From Desulfatibacillaceae bacterium (lineage in GTDB: Bacteria; Desulfobacterota; Desulfobacteria; Desulfobacterales; Desulfatibacillaceae): a DNA stretch of 8,785 nucleotides. The position numbers and the translations under genes were made by a program. This document shows, in pieces, positions 1-5,365 of the stretch (positions within the stretch are counted from its first letter, which is position 1; each line of letters opens with the position of its first letter). The stretch lies in the NCBI GenBank assembly GCA_030018745.1, contig JASEHB010000071.1:1-8785 (forward strand), in the 5' to 3' direction. The notes under the pieces are model-generated. The model ran no database searches. It saw nothing but the letters and a program-made list of their open reading frames with translations, and was not told the DNA's origin.

Positions 1-231
1 AAAATAGATGTCTCCGACACTGGCTTTGGCATCCCCATAGACGAGCTGGACAGCATCTTCACCCGCTTTTACCGGGTCAAGAACTCGCAGACCCGCCACA
101 TAATCGGCACGGGGCTGGGGCTTTCCATTGTCAAAAGCCTTGTCCAGGCACACTACGGAAGCATAAGCGTAAAAAGCAGACCGGGCGCAGGCAGCATATT
201 CACAGTGCGTCTTCCCATAAACCAGGCCTGA
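1..231 (+). CDS. Sensor histidine kinase, C-terminal end (5' truncated by window edge)
   Basis: This is the last 76 codons of a histidine kinase; the rest lies outside the window. What remains is the ATP-binding half of the HATPase_c domain. The G1 box reads DTGFGIP (residues 7-13 of the fragment), followed by an F-box-like stretch FTRFYR and the G2 box GTGLGLSIV. The end, PGAGSIFTVRLP, is the usual final strand of such kinases. The family autophosphorylates a histidine and passes the phosphate to a response regulator. Because the sensor and dimerisation domains are missing, neither the stimulus nor the partner can be named. The gene ends at a TGA 103 bases before the PocR-domain gene on the same strand. 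Co-transcription is possible but unproven, as no clear terminator or promoter is seen between them. Confidence 0.93.
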   Translation, partial: KIDVSDTGFGIPIDELDSIFTRFYRVKNSQTRHIIGTGLGLSIVKSLVQAHYGSISVKSRPGAGSIFTVRLPINQA

Positions 232-334
232 CCGTAAATCTGTTCAAAGTCGGGCCGCCATAGCGCAGACGGGAACGCTTTTTTTTGCCCCGTCAAAAGC
301 AACGCAAAAAAACCATTTCAACAATGGAGAAGCC

Positions 335-847
335 ATGCAACTGATCGAAATCATGCCCAGTGACGGCTGGGCCTCATTTGAAAAGGACTTGCACGACCGT
401 TTCAACATCAACTGCACAATTTTTGATTCCAAGGGAAAGGGCCTTTCCGGCGCAAAGCTTTTTGCCAACAGCCTGTGCCCGGCCATCAAGGGCAACCCCG
501 ATTCCCTTTCTGCAATCTGCATGGCAAGCAACCAGAATCTTTCAGCGCGCGCCAGAAATTCTCAAAGCTCTGTGATTGATCAGTGCGATGCGGGCATGGT
601 CAAAATTGCTGTTCCCATCTTTCTGGATGGAGATTTTCTTGGAACTGTAAGCGTCTGCGGAGTTTTGCCAGATGACGGCGAAGTGGAAAGCTTTTTGATA
701 AACAAGACTGCCAACCTTGATGAAGAGCAGATTGAAGCCCTTGCTCAAGATGTGGGCAGACTTACGCATCAAGAAGCAGTTCAGATAAAGGATTTCATTG
801 AAGAGCGCCTGGAAGTGCTTTGCCGGGTATGTAAAAAGGCAGGTTAA
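335..847 (+). CDS. Stand-alone PocR-type sensory domain protein
   Basis: A 170-residue soluble protein with no signal peptide or membrane segment. It matches the PocR ligand-binding domain family by its pattern: a CPAIK segment near residues 48-52, IC at 61-62, then CDAGMVKIAVPIFLDGDFLG (84-103), the characteristic C-x-AG-x(6)-PI-x(3)-G-x(2)-G core. In PocR-like regulators this domain senses a small ligand and is attached to a DNA-binding or signalling domain. Here nothing is attached: the core is followed only by a predicted helical tail ending in CRVC (163-166). It carries seven cysteines (27, 48, 62, 84, 108, 163, 166), so a redox or metal role is possible but not shown. The start is supported by GGAGA at 326-330. 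It follows a histidine kinase and converges on the DUF5320 genes. The domain call is fairly secure; the ligand is unknown. Confidence 0.8.
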   Translation: MQLIEIMPSDGWASFEKDLHDRFNINCTIFDSKGKGLSGAKLFANSLCPAIKGNPDSLSAICMASNQNLSARARNSQSSVIDQCDAGMVKIAVPIFLDGDFLGTVSVCGVLPDDGEVESFLINKTANLDEEQIEALAQDVGRLTHQEAVQIKDFIEERLEVLCRVCKKAG

Positions 848-865
848 CCCCTGATTTGGGCTTGT

Positions 866-898
866 TGCCAGGGAAAGGGCAAACCCCCTTCCCTGGCA
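866..898. terminator. Strong hairpin between convergent genes
   Basis: A perfect 10-base inverted repeat, TGCCAGGGAA (866-875) with TTCCCTGGCA (889-898), has a possible further GGG/CCC pairing inside the loop. It lies between the stop codon of the PocR-domain gene (847) and that of the minus-strand DUF5320 gene (907), where a shared terminator is expected. No good T-tract follows on either strand, so it may act as a 3'-end-protecting or factor-assisted structure rather than a classical intrinsic terminator. Confidence 0.55.
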
Positions 899-906
899 GG
901 CCTTCC

Positions 907-1239
907 TTATGCCACATCTTCCCCCGCGGATTTGACTTTGCCCAGGCTGCGCCTCACAGCAGCAAGCTCGTTTTCAAGCTGTTGCAGCCTGGCCAAAAGC
1001 AAGTCCTGGCTGGTCTGCTCACCCCACAGGGCTTCATTCTTGGGGAAGTCTGCAAAAATATAACCTCCCCCAAAGCCTCGGCCCCGGCCCAAACCCCGGC
1101 CGAATCCGCGCCCAAAATTAGGGCCAAAGCCCCGCCCTGCAAAGCCTGCTCCCTGCCGATTGGCAGGATTGCAGCGCCCAAAGCCCCCTCCTGTCTGCGG
1201 CCCCATTCCTCTGGGGCCAGTTCCATCAAATCCTGGCAT
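907..1239 (-). CDS. DUF5320-family glycine-rich protein with C-terminal coiled coil
   Basis: A 110-residue protein starting MPGFDGTGPRGMGPQTGGG, the N-terminal signature of the DUF5320 family. Residues 17-60 are a low-complexity Gly/Arg/Phe region (repeated GRGFG and GRGLG units) with a single cysteine at 23. Residues 78-101 (DLLLARLQQLENELAAVRRSLG) form a predicted short coiled coil that could mediate self-association. The family has no established function; members commonly occur beside DUF134 regulators and NifX-like genes in anaerobes, which is the arrangement here. The start has a strong ribosome-binding site (AAGGAGG, 7 bases upstream). It lies 53 bases downstream of a second gene with the same N-terminal signature and probably shares its promoter. 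A metal-binding or cluster-chaperone role is speculation. Confidence 0.82.
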   Translation of the reverse strand: MPGFDGTGPRGMGPQTGGGFGRCNPANRQGAGFAGRGFGPNFGRGFGRGLGRGRGFGGGYIFADFPKNEALWGEQTSQDLLLARLQQLENELAAVRRSLGKVKSAGEDVA

Positions 1240-1292
1240 GGCAAACCTCCTTGTTCAAACATAATTTATGTGCCGGCAACAAACTTTTGTTT

Positions 1293-1493
1293 CTAACGAC
1301 CCCTGCGGCCCTGGCCAGACCCCTGTCCAGATCCTTGACCACCGCCGCGGTTGCCGCCCTTGCGGCCCTGGCCTGCGCCTGGTCCGTTTCCGGGCTTGAT
1401 TGTCTGGTTATCGCCGCCTTTGCGGCAGTTCCCGGTTCCCCGGCCTGTTCCCGGCCCCTTGCCGCTGGGTCCTGTTCCGTCTTGTCTTGGCAT
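1293..1493 (-). CDS. Small DUF5320-like Gly/Arg-rich protein
   Basis: A 66-residue, strongly basic, low-complexity protein. Its first 23 residues repeat the signature of its downstream neighbour (MPRQDGTGPSGKGPGTG, then a single Cys at 23, as in the neighbour), so the two are paralogues in their N-termini. The rest is Gly, Arg, Lys, Gln and Asn, with GQGSGQGSGQG repeats near the end, and it lacks the neighbour's coiled coil. The start is well supported by AAAGGAGG seven bases upstream. It is the first gene of a minus-strand transcript with a good promoter (1529-1557) and an operator-like dyad (1512-1527). A longer reading frame on the same strand overlaps it but has no such family signature. 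Function is unknown; the signature and ribosome-binding site make it a real gene with fair confidence. Confidence 0.75.
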   Translation of the reverse strand: MPRQDGTGPSGKGPGTGRGTGNCRKGGDNQTIKPGNGPGAGQGRKGGNRGGGQGSGQGSGQGRRGR

Positions 1494-1511
1494 GCTCTCA
1501 CCTCCTTTGTT

Positions 1512-1527
1512 ATGAGCATTTGCTCAT
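1512..1527. promoter_or_regulatory. Operator-like dyad in the DUF5320 promoter
   Basis: ATGAGCATTTGCTCAT is a perfect inverted repeat with 7-base arms around a TT centre. On the minus strand it begins one base after the -10 hexamer, so it should cover the transcription start. It matches the dyad at 1800-1815 upstream of the DUF134 gene at 13 of 16 positions. A bound dimer here would block initiation; the likely binder is the adjacent DUF134 HTH protein (inference). Confidence 0.65.
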
Positions 1528-1528
1528 T

Positions 1529-1557
1529 ACTTTAGGGCCGGAAAATGCCTTTGTCAA
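1529..1557 (-). promoter_or_regulatory. Sigma-70 type promoter for the DUF5320 genes
   Basis: Read on the minus strand, TTGACA (1557-1552) is followed by a 17-base spacer and TAAAGT (1534-1529). The -35 box is a perfect consensus and the spacing is optimal; the -10 is moderate. Transcription should start near 1522, inside the operator-like dyad, giving a short leader ahead of the AAAGGAGG ribosome-binding site. Confidence 0.65.
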
Positions 1558-1758
1558 GGGAAAATATTTTCGGACAATCTTGACAATTTCACTATACAAT
1601 GATTTGATTTAATATAATTAAATCGCTCAATGGCCCCTCTGCGGAATTTTTTTTGGTGCTCTCCGGGCGATAAAGACCTTATTTTTTATTTATCTTCTTG
1701 AATTAAATTACTTTTTGCTATGATTAAGCGACAAAATCAGCCTGAAAAAAGGATATTT

Positions 1759-1776
1759 CCCTTGTCTTGACAAGGG
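1759..1776. repeat. Perfect inverted repeat overlapping the -35 box
   Basis: CCCTTGTC (1759-1766) and GACAAGGG (1769-1776) form an 18-base dyad with an 8-base arm on each side of TT. It overlaps the TTGACA -35 element of the plus-strand promoter. CCCTTGACAA also occurs on the minus strand at the opposite promoter (1560-1551). It could be a second regulator's site or a by-product of the -35 sequence. Confidence 0.45.
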
Positions 1777-1795
1777 ATTTTTCAAACCCTATTAT
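1767..1795 (+). promoter_or_regulatory. Sigma-70 type promoter for the DUF134-ATPase-NifX operon
   Basis: TTGACA (1767-1772), a 17-base spacer and TATTAT (1790-1795) make a near-consensus housekeeping promoter. The predicted start, about 1801-1803, falls at the edge of the dyad at 1800-1815, with the DUF134 start codon 25 bases further on. No -24/-12 sigma-54 motif was recognised here, although related ORP loci in Desulfovibrio use sigma-54. Confidence 0.72.
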
Positions 1796-1799
1796 ACTT

Positions 1800-1815
1800 T
1801 TGAGCATATGCTAAT
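1800..1815. promoter_or_regulatory. Operator-like dyad in the DUF134 operon promoter
   Basis: TTGAGCATATGCTAAT contains the perfect 10-base palindrome AGCATATGCT (1803-1812). It sits at the predicted transcription start, between the -10 box and the ribosome-binding site. It shares 13 of 16 bases with the dyad at 1512-1527. This position suits repression by occlusion and, if the DUF134 protein is the binder, autoregulation. Confidence 0.65.
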
Positions 1816-1826
1816 TAGGAGATGCC

Positions 1827-2267
1827 ATGCGCCCCAGAAAGCAAAGGAGAGTAGGCCACAGGCCAGCTTCAAATTATTTCAAGCCTCGTGGAGTTCCCAT
1901 GCGGGAGCTTATGGAGGTCCGCATAACAGTTGACGAGCTTGAAGCCATTCGGCTGGCAGATCTTTTGGGCTTGAGCCACGAGGAAGCTGGCGAGCAGATG
2001 GCGGTTTCGCGGGCAACCTTTGGCCGCATTGTGGGCAAGGCCAGAAAAACGGTTGCCGATGCCCTTGTGCACGGCAAAGCCCTTATGGTGGAAGGCGGGC
2101 CTGTTGCCATGGAGCCGGGGCTGGAAAGAAGGCGCTTTTCATGCCGCGCCTGCGGTGGCCATTGGGATGAGCCATTTGGAACAGGCCGTCCCCAGGCCTG
2201 CCCTTCCTGCGGAGATGAAGAAATTTTTCGCCATAAGGATGAAAATTCAGGAGAAAACCTGCCATGA
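1827..2267 (+). CDS. DUF134 (UPF0251) family HTH regulator with C-terminal zinc ribbon
   Basis: A 146-residue protein of the DUF134/UPF0251 family. It opens with MRPRKQRRV, the family's basic start, followed by a conserved segment YFKPRGVPM near 17-25. Residues 31-45 (VRITVDELEAIRLAD) and a sigma-70 region 4-like helix-turn-helix at about 49-80 (LSHEEAGEQMAVSRATFGRIVGKAR) give it a DNA-binding role. The C-terminus carries a zinc ribbon, C106-x2-C109 and C125-x2-C128, which could sense or hold metal. It is the first gene of the operon, with AGGAG five bases before the start. Its stop overlaps the next start as ATGA, implying translational coupling. Operator-like dyads lie at its own promoter and at the divergent one, so it is probably the local repressor, though this is inferred from position. 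Confidence 0.88.
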   Translation: MRPRKQRRVGHRPASNYFKPRGVPMRELMEVRITVDELEAIRLADLLGLSHEEAGEQMAVSRATFGRIVGKARKTVADALVHGKALMVEGGPVAMEPGLERRRFSCRACGGHWDEPFGTGRPQACPSCGDEEIFRHKDENSGENLP

Positions 2268-3136
2268 AAATTGCAGTGGCCAGCGGAAAGGGCGGAACAG
2301 GCAAGACCACGGTGGCAACAAGCCTGGCCTGGGTTCTGGCCCAAAATGGTTTGTCCGTGCGTTATCTGGACTGCGATGTGGAGCAGCCAAACGCACACTT
2401 TTTCCTTAAACCGGAATTTGAAAATACCCAACCTGTTTATGCGCCTGTTCCAAAGGTGGATGAGCAGCTCTGCACCGGGTGCGGCGAATGCGGAAAGCTC
2501 TGTCGCTTTTCGGCCATTCTATGCCTTGGCAGCACGGTGATGACCTTTCCGGAGATGTGCCACGGCTGCAACGGTTGCGCCCTTGTCTGCGAGCCTGGGG
2601 CCATAAGCTATACAGGACGGCTTTTAGGAGAGATTGAAACCGGCGCGGGGCTTGGTGGAGTGGCCTTTGTGCAGGGAACCCTGCGGATTGGCGAGGCAAT
2701 GGCCCCTCCCCTTATCCGGGCTGTACGCAAAAACACAGCGGATGAGCAGATAACCCTTCTGGATGCCCCGCCTGGAACATCCTGCCCCGTTGTAACAACC
2801 ATGGAAGGCTGCGACTTTGTGGTGCTGGTCACAGAGCCGACCCCATTTGGCCTTCACGATCTTTCTTTGGCTGTTGAAACCGTCCGGGCAATAAACCTGC
2901 CCATGGGAATTGTCATAAACCGCATGGGTATAGGCGATGACAGGGTTAATCGCTATGCTGCACAAGAAGGCATTGAAATACTTGCCCAAATCCCCGACTC
3001 CAGGCAGGTTGCCCAAGCCTATTCCCGCGGGGAGCTTATGGTTGCGGGTATTGATGACTGGCCGCCGATTTTTGAAAGCCTCTACGCAAATATCCAGAAA
3101 ATTCTGGCCGCCCGGTCAAAGGAGCCAACCCCATGA
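2264..3136 (+). CDS. MinD/ParA-type P-loop ATPase with inserted 2[4Fe-4S] ferredoxin domain (first of pair)
   Basis: A 290-residue cytoplasmic ATPase of the Mrp/NBP35-MinD-NifH superfamily. The deviant Walker A motif SGKGGTGKTT spans residues 7-16, with signature lysine K9 and P-loop lysine K14. The second nucleotide motif is LLDAPPGTSCPV (165-176), with D167. Between them sits a bacterial-ferredoxin insert: C70-x2-C73-x2-C76-x3-C80 and C99-x2-C102-x2-C105-x3-C109, enough for two [4Fe-4S] clusters. Proteins of this architecture come in tandem pairs in ORP loci of Desulfovibrio and in other anaerobes, where a role in metal-cluster assembly or cell-division-linked processes has been proposed. 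The start overlaps the DUF134 stop (ATGA), and the stop overlaps the next ATPase start in the same way. The two ATPases probably form a heterodimer (inference). Its substrate is unknown. Confidence 0.93.
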   Translation: MKIAVASGKGGTGKTTVATSLAWVLAQNGLSVRYLDCDVEQPNAHFFLKPEFENTQPVYAPVPKVDEQLCTGCGECGKLCRFSAILCLGSTVMTFPEMCHGCNGCALVCEPGAISYTGRLLGEIETGAGLGGVAFVQGTLRIGEAMAPPLIRAVRKNTADEQITLLDAPPGTSCPVVTTMEGCDFVVLVTEPTPFGLHDLSLAVETVRAINLPMGIVINRMGIGDDRVNRYAAQEGIEILAQIPDSRQVAQAYSRGELMVAGIDDWPPIFESLYANIQKILAARSKEPTP

Positions 3137-4011
3137 AAGAGCTTGTGATCATCTCCGGCAAGGGCGGCACTGGCAAGACAAGCGTGACCGCAGCCTTTGC
3201 GCTTCTGGCCGATGACGCTGTCATTGTGGATGCAGATGTTGATGCGGCGGATATGCACCTTCTGGCCCAGCCCAAAATCCTGCACGAGGAGGATTTTTTC
3301 GGCGGTTCAAAGGCAATAATAAACCAAAATCTTTGCTCAAGCTGCGGCCTTTGCATCGAGCACTGCGCCTTTGATGCAATCAGCAATGATTTTGTAGTCA
3401 AAACAATAGGCTGTGAAGGCTGCGGAGTATGCGTACATGTCTGCCCGGAAAATGCCATTGATTTTCCCAAAAGGCTGTCGGGCAGGTGGTTTGTCTCCAA
3501 CACCCGCTTTGGCTCAATGGTTCATGCGCGCCTGGGCATTGCAGAGGAAAATTCCGGCAAGCTGGTGGCCCTTGTGCGCAGCAAGGGCAGGGAGCTTGCG
3601 CAAAAGCAGGGGGCAGGACTCATGCTGACAGACGGGCCTCCGGGAATTGGCTGCCCGGTAATTGCCGCCGTGACCGGAGCTTCTGCCGTGCTCATTGTCA
3701 CGGAACCCACTGTAAGCGGCAATCACGACATGGAGCGCACGGCAAAGCTTGCCAGGCATTTTGGCGTTGAAGCCCTTGTCGCTGTGAACAAAGAGGACTT
3801 GAACCCCCAAGTTTCCGCGCAGATTGCCCAATATGCACTGGATAACAATATGACATTTCTGGGCGGCATCCCCTACGACAAGGATGTGACCCGCGCCATG
3901 GTGGAGGGCAAATCCGTTGTGGAGTTTTCCTCCGGCCCGGCCACAACAGCCATTAAAACCCTCTGGGAAAAGATTGTTAACCATCTTGCAGCAATGCCAG
4001 ACCCAATGTGA
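3133..4011 (+). CDS. MinD/ParA-type P-loop ATPase with inserted 2[4Fe-4S] ferredoxin domain (second of pair)
   Basis: A 292-residue paralogue of the preceding protein with the same domain order. Walker A is SGKGGTGKTS (8-17; K10 and K15), and the later motif is MLTDGPPGIGCPV (164-176; D167). The ferredoxin insert has C68-x2-C71-x2-C74-x3-C78 and C94-x2-C97-x2-C100-x3-C104, so both cluster motifs are intact. It differs from its neighbour mainly in the sequence around the insert and in a less conserved C-terminus, as expected of two non-interchangeable subunits. The start has AAAGGAG just upstream and overlaps the previous stop as ATGA, which favours equal synthesis. A hairpin overlaps its stop codon, and the next gene starts after a 112-base gap. 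Likely an ATP-driven redox or cluster-transfer partner; the exact reaction is not known. Confidence 0.93.
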   Translation: MKELVIISGKGGTGKTSVTAAFALLADDAVIVDADVDAADMHLLAQPKILHEEDFFGGSKAIINQNLCSSCGLCIEHCAFDAISNDFVVKTIGCEGCGVCVHVCPENAIDFPKRLSGRWFVSNTRFGSMVHARLGIAEENSGKLVALVRSKGRELAQKQGAGLMLTDGPPGIGCPVIAAVTGASAVLIVTEPTVSGNHDMERTAKLARHFGVEALVAVNKEDLNPQVSAQIAQYALDNNMTFLGGIPYDKDVTRAMVEGKSVVEFSSGPATTAIKTLWEKIVNHLAAMPDPM

Positions 4012-4017
4012 GTCTGG
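3997..4017 (+). other. Intra-operon hairpin over the ATPase stop codon
   Basis: CCAGAC (3997-4002) pairs with GTCTGG (4012-4017). With one mismatch the stem extends by CA/TG around an ATG loop. It includes the TGA stop of the second ATPase and is not followed by a T-tract, so it is unlikely to be a terminator. It could protect the upstream message end or mark a processing point before the scaffold gene. Confidence 0.3.
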
Positions 4018-4123
4018 GCGGCAATTTGGCGGAATATGGCATTGAATGACAAAGGACGGGCCTGACCGCTGCTTTGGGCAGGCTGTTTTTGTGGTTAAGG
4101 GCATAAAACGGGAGCAAGCAGTC

Positions 4124-4582
4124 ATGGACATAAAAAACGACCTGGATGCCTGGGCGCAATCCATGCAGAGCAGCATTGACGCCCAGGTGAAAGAGCAGTT
4201 CGGGCAAAAGGTTTTTGACCGCTGGCAGAATCCGGTTTTTTTCGGAGTTCTGCAAAATCCGGATGCTTCTGCCAGCCTTACGGGCCAGTGCGGAGACACC
4301 ATAGATATCTTTCTTTCCATAAAGGATGACCTTGTGGAAGAGGCTTTTTTCAATACGGATGGCTGTATGGCCAGCGTTGTGGCAGGTTCTGCCGCCGCAG
4401 AAATTGCAATGGGCAAAACCCTGACGCAGGCTGCGGATTTGGACGCAAAGGCTGTTCTTGATCTTCTTGGCGGCCTTCCTGAAGACCATGTTCACTGCGC
4501 ACACCTTGCAGCAAGCGCCGTGCGCGCCGCCATTGACAACTACTTTGCCAAAACCCTGGGCAAAAAAGCTGAAGGGAAATAG
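4124..4582 (+). CDS. NifU/IscU-like Fe-S cluster assembly scaffold
   Basis: A 152-residue protein carrying the three cysteines of the NifU N-terminal/IscU fold: C56 in GQCGDTID (with the conserved Asp D58), C81 in FNTDGCMASVV, and C125 in VHCAHLAASA. These residues hold the nascent cluster in known scaffolds. No NifU C-terminal domain or central ferredoxin domain is attached. The segment before C56 is longer than in short IscU proteins and somewhat acidic. ATG 4124 is preferred because GGGAG lies nine bases before it. An in-frame ATG at 4046 would add 26 residues, but no good ribosome-binding site precedes that one. No cysteine desulfurase gene is present, so sulfur must come from elsewhere. 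Its place between the ferredoxin ATPases and NifX-like genes supports a role in building or receiving clusters for this system. Confidence 0.87.
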   Translation: MDIKNDLDAWAQSMQSSIDAQVKEQFGQKVFDRWQNPVFFGVLQNPDASASLTGQCGDTIDIFLSIKDDLVEEAFFNTDGCMASVVAGSAAAEIAMGKTLTQAADLDAKAVLDLLGGLPEDHVHCAHLAASAVRAAIDNYFAKTLGKKAEGK

Positions 4583-4644
4583 ACGGAAGAACTTCAAAGA
4601 ACCGGAAGGATGTTAGGCCGGTGCAAGAACAGGAGGACAGGGCA

Positions 4645-4875
4645 ATGCCTATCTACGAATATCTTTGCAGGCAATGCGGCGCAACGGTTGAGCGGCTGGA
4701 AATGGGGGAGCAGCAGGATCCTCCTTTATGCGCGGCCTGCAACCAGGCCATGGAAAAAATTTTGAGCGCAGGCCAAAGCCTCGTAATCAGCCAAGGGGCA
4801 TCACCCAGGACAGGCGCTTCATGCTGCGGAGCCAAAACCCCTTGCGCCAACCCCAAGCACTGCTGCGGCCATTGA
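4645..4875 (+). CDS. FmdB-type zinc-ribbon protein with Cys-rich tail
   Basis: A 76-residue protein beginning MPIYEYLCRQCG, the hallmark of FmdB-family zinc ribbons. The ribbon uses C8-x2-C11 and C29-x2-C32. The start is ATG 4645, since a perfect AGGAGG (4631-4636) precedes it by eight bases; an in-frame GTG at 4621 would include that site within the coding sequence and is rejected. Unusually, the tail from residue 60 holds five more cysteines and two histidines (SCCGAKTPCANPKHCCGH), a dense thiol cluster that could bind a soft metal such as copper. FmdB proteins were named for a regulatory role in formamidase operons, but most small members have no defined function. Its position just ahead of the NifX-like genes suggests metal handling, which is an inference. 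Confidence 0.83.
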   Translation: MPIYEYLCRQCGATVERLEMGEQQDPPLCAACNQAMEKILSAGQSLVISQGASPRTGASCCGAKTPCANPKHCCGH

Positions 4876-4917
4876 CCCTTTTCAGGCTGCATTTGCAGAA
4901 TAAAGGAGGTTTCATCC

Positions 4918-5280
4918 ATGAAAATTGCAGTAACAGCAACAGGCGCAACTCTGGATAGCCAGGTGGATCCGCGTTTTGGCCGGGCTGCCTACTTTGTCGT
5001 TGTGGACGCCCAGACAATGGAACACCGTGCTGTGGAAAACAGCCAGAATCTTAACCTGCCCCAGGGTGCGGGCATTCAGGCAGGCAAAACCGTGGCGGAT
5101 GCAGGCGTTGACGCCGTGCTCACGGGCCATTGCGGGCCAAAGGCCTTTGCCGTTCTAAAAGCTGCGGGCATAGAGATTTATACCGGGGCATCCGGCACGG
5201 TAAGGCAAAGTGTGGAGGCCTACAAGCAGGGGAAAATGAAAGCTGCTTCAAACGCGGATGTTGACGGGCATTGGGCCTGA
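4918..5280 (+). CDS. NifX/NifB-C-terminal-like (dinitrogenase Fe-Mo cofactor family) protein, first copy
   Basis: A 120-residue single-domain protein of the NifX/NafY/NifB-C superfamily. It starts MKIAVTATGATLDSQVDPRFGRAAYFVVVD, with DPRFGRA (17-23) as the family's typical early motif, and carries the LTGHCGPKAFAVL segment (68-80) where the family's conserved GxxGxxA-type turn lies. C72 is the only cysteine and H71 is next to it. Family members carry Fe-Mo or related metal-sulfur clusters, and the Desulfovibrio orange protein holding a Mo-Cu cluster belongs to the same fold. A consensus AAAGGAGGT ribosome-binding site is seven bases upstream, so high translation is likely. It follows the zinc-ribbon gene by 42 bases. 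The nif structural genes are absent, so nitrogen fixation is not implied. The bound cofactor is unknown. Confidence 0.88.
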   Translation: MKIAVTATGATLDSQVDPRFGRAAYFVVVDAQTMEHRAVENSQNLNLPQGAGIQAGKTVADAGVDAVLTGHCGPKAFAVLKAAGIEIYTGASGTVRQSVEAYKQGKMKAASNADVDGHWA

Positions 5281-5291
5281 TAAAACTTGTC

Positions 5292-5324
5292 GCCATCTTG
5301 CCGGGACATTTACCGACAGATGGC
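5292..5324 (+). other. Intercistronic hairpin between the two NifX-like genes
   Basis: GCCATCT (5292-5298) and AGATGGC (5318-5324) are perfect 7-base arms, with a possible inner CGG/CCG pair. A run of six T (5340-5345) follows some 15 bases later, too far for a standard terminator. It may adjust the ratio of the two NifX-like proteins by partial termination or by protecting a processed end. Confidence 0.35.
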
Positions 5325-5365
5325 TAAAACCGGGAAAACTTTTTTAGGCAACAGGAGAATAAAAA

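Larger units (their letters stand above)
1494..1826. other. Divergent regulatory region between DUF5320 and DUF134 operons
   Basis: This 333-base non-coding stretch separates two divergent operons. Each end carries a near-consensus promoter followed by a matching dyad. The AT-rich middle (about 1561-1760) contains no convincing gene. It holds the palindrome AAAATATTTT at 1561-1570 and a third copy of CTTGACAA at 1579-1586, besides the two that include the -35 boxes. The layout suggests coordinate control of both operons from one region. Confidence 0.7.

Noticed and set aside
268..294. Hairpin GACGGG/CCCGTC with a run of T after the kinase gene
   Set aside because: The T-run lies inside the loop rather than after the stem, so it does not fit an intrinsic terminator.
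856..1296. A 146-codon open frame on the plus strand
   Set aside because: It is antisense to the DUF5320 gene, arises from the GC-rich Gly/Arg codons, and has no family signature or ribosome-binding site.
1226..1519. A longer minus-strand frame overlapping the small DUF5320-like gene
   Set aside because: It lacks the MPxxDGTGP signature, and the ribosome-binding site at 1501-1508 fits the start at 1493 better.
1580..1618. TTGACA at 1580 with TATAAT at 1613 as a third promoter
   Set aside because: The spacer is 27 bases, far from 17, and TATACA at 1593 is too close. Kept only as part of the CTTGACAA repeat observation.
1626..1645. GG/GC pattern resembling a sigma-54 promoter near TGGCCCCTCTGCGG
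   Set aside because: The GG to GC distance is wrong for a -24/-12 element.
3514..4416. A 300-codon minus-strand open frame
   Set aside because: It lies antisense to the second ATPase and the scaffold gene, both of which have clear motifs. Its own translation shows no recognisable domain.
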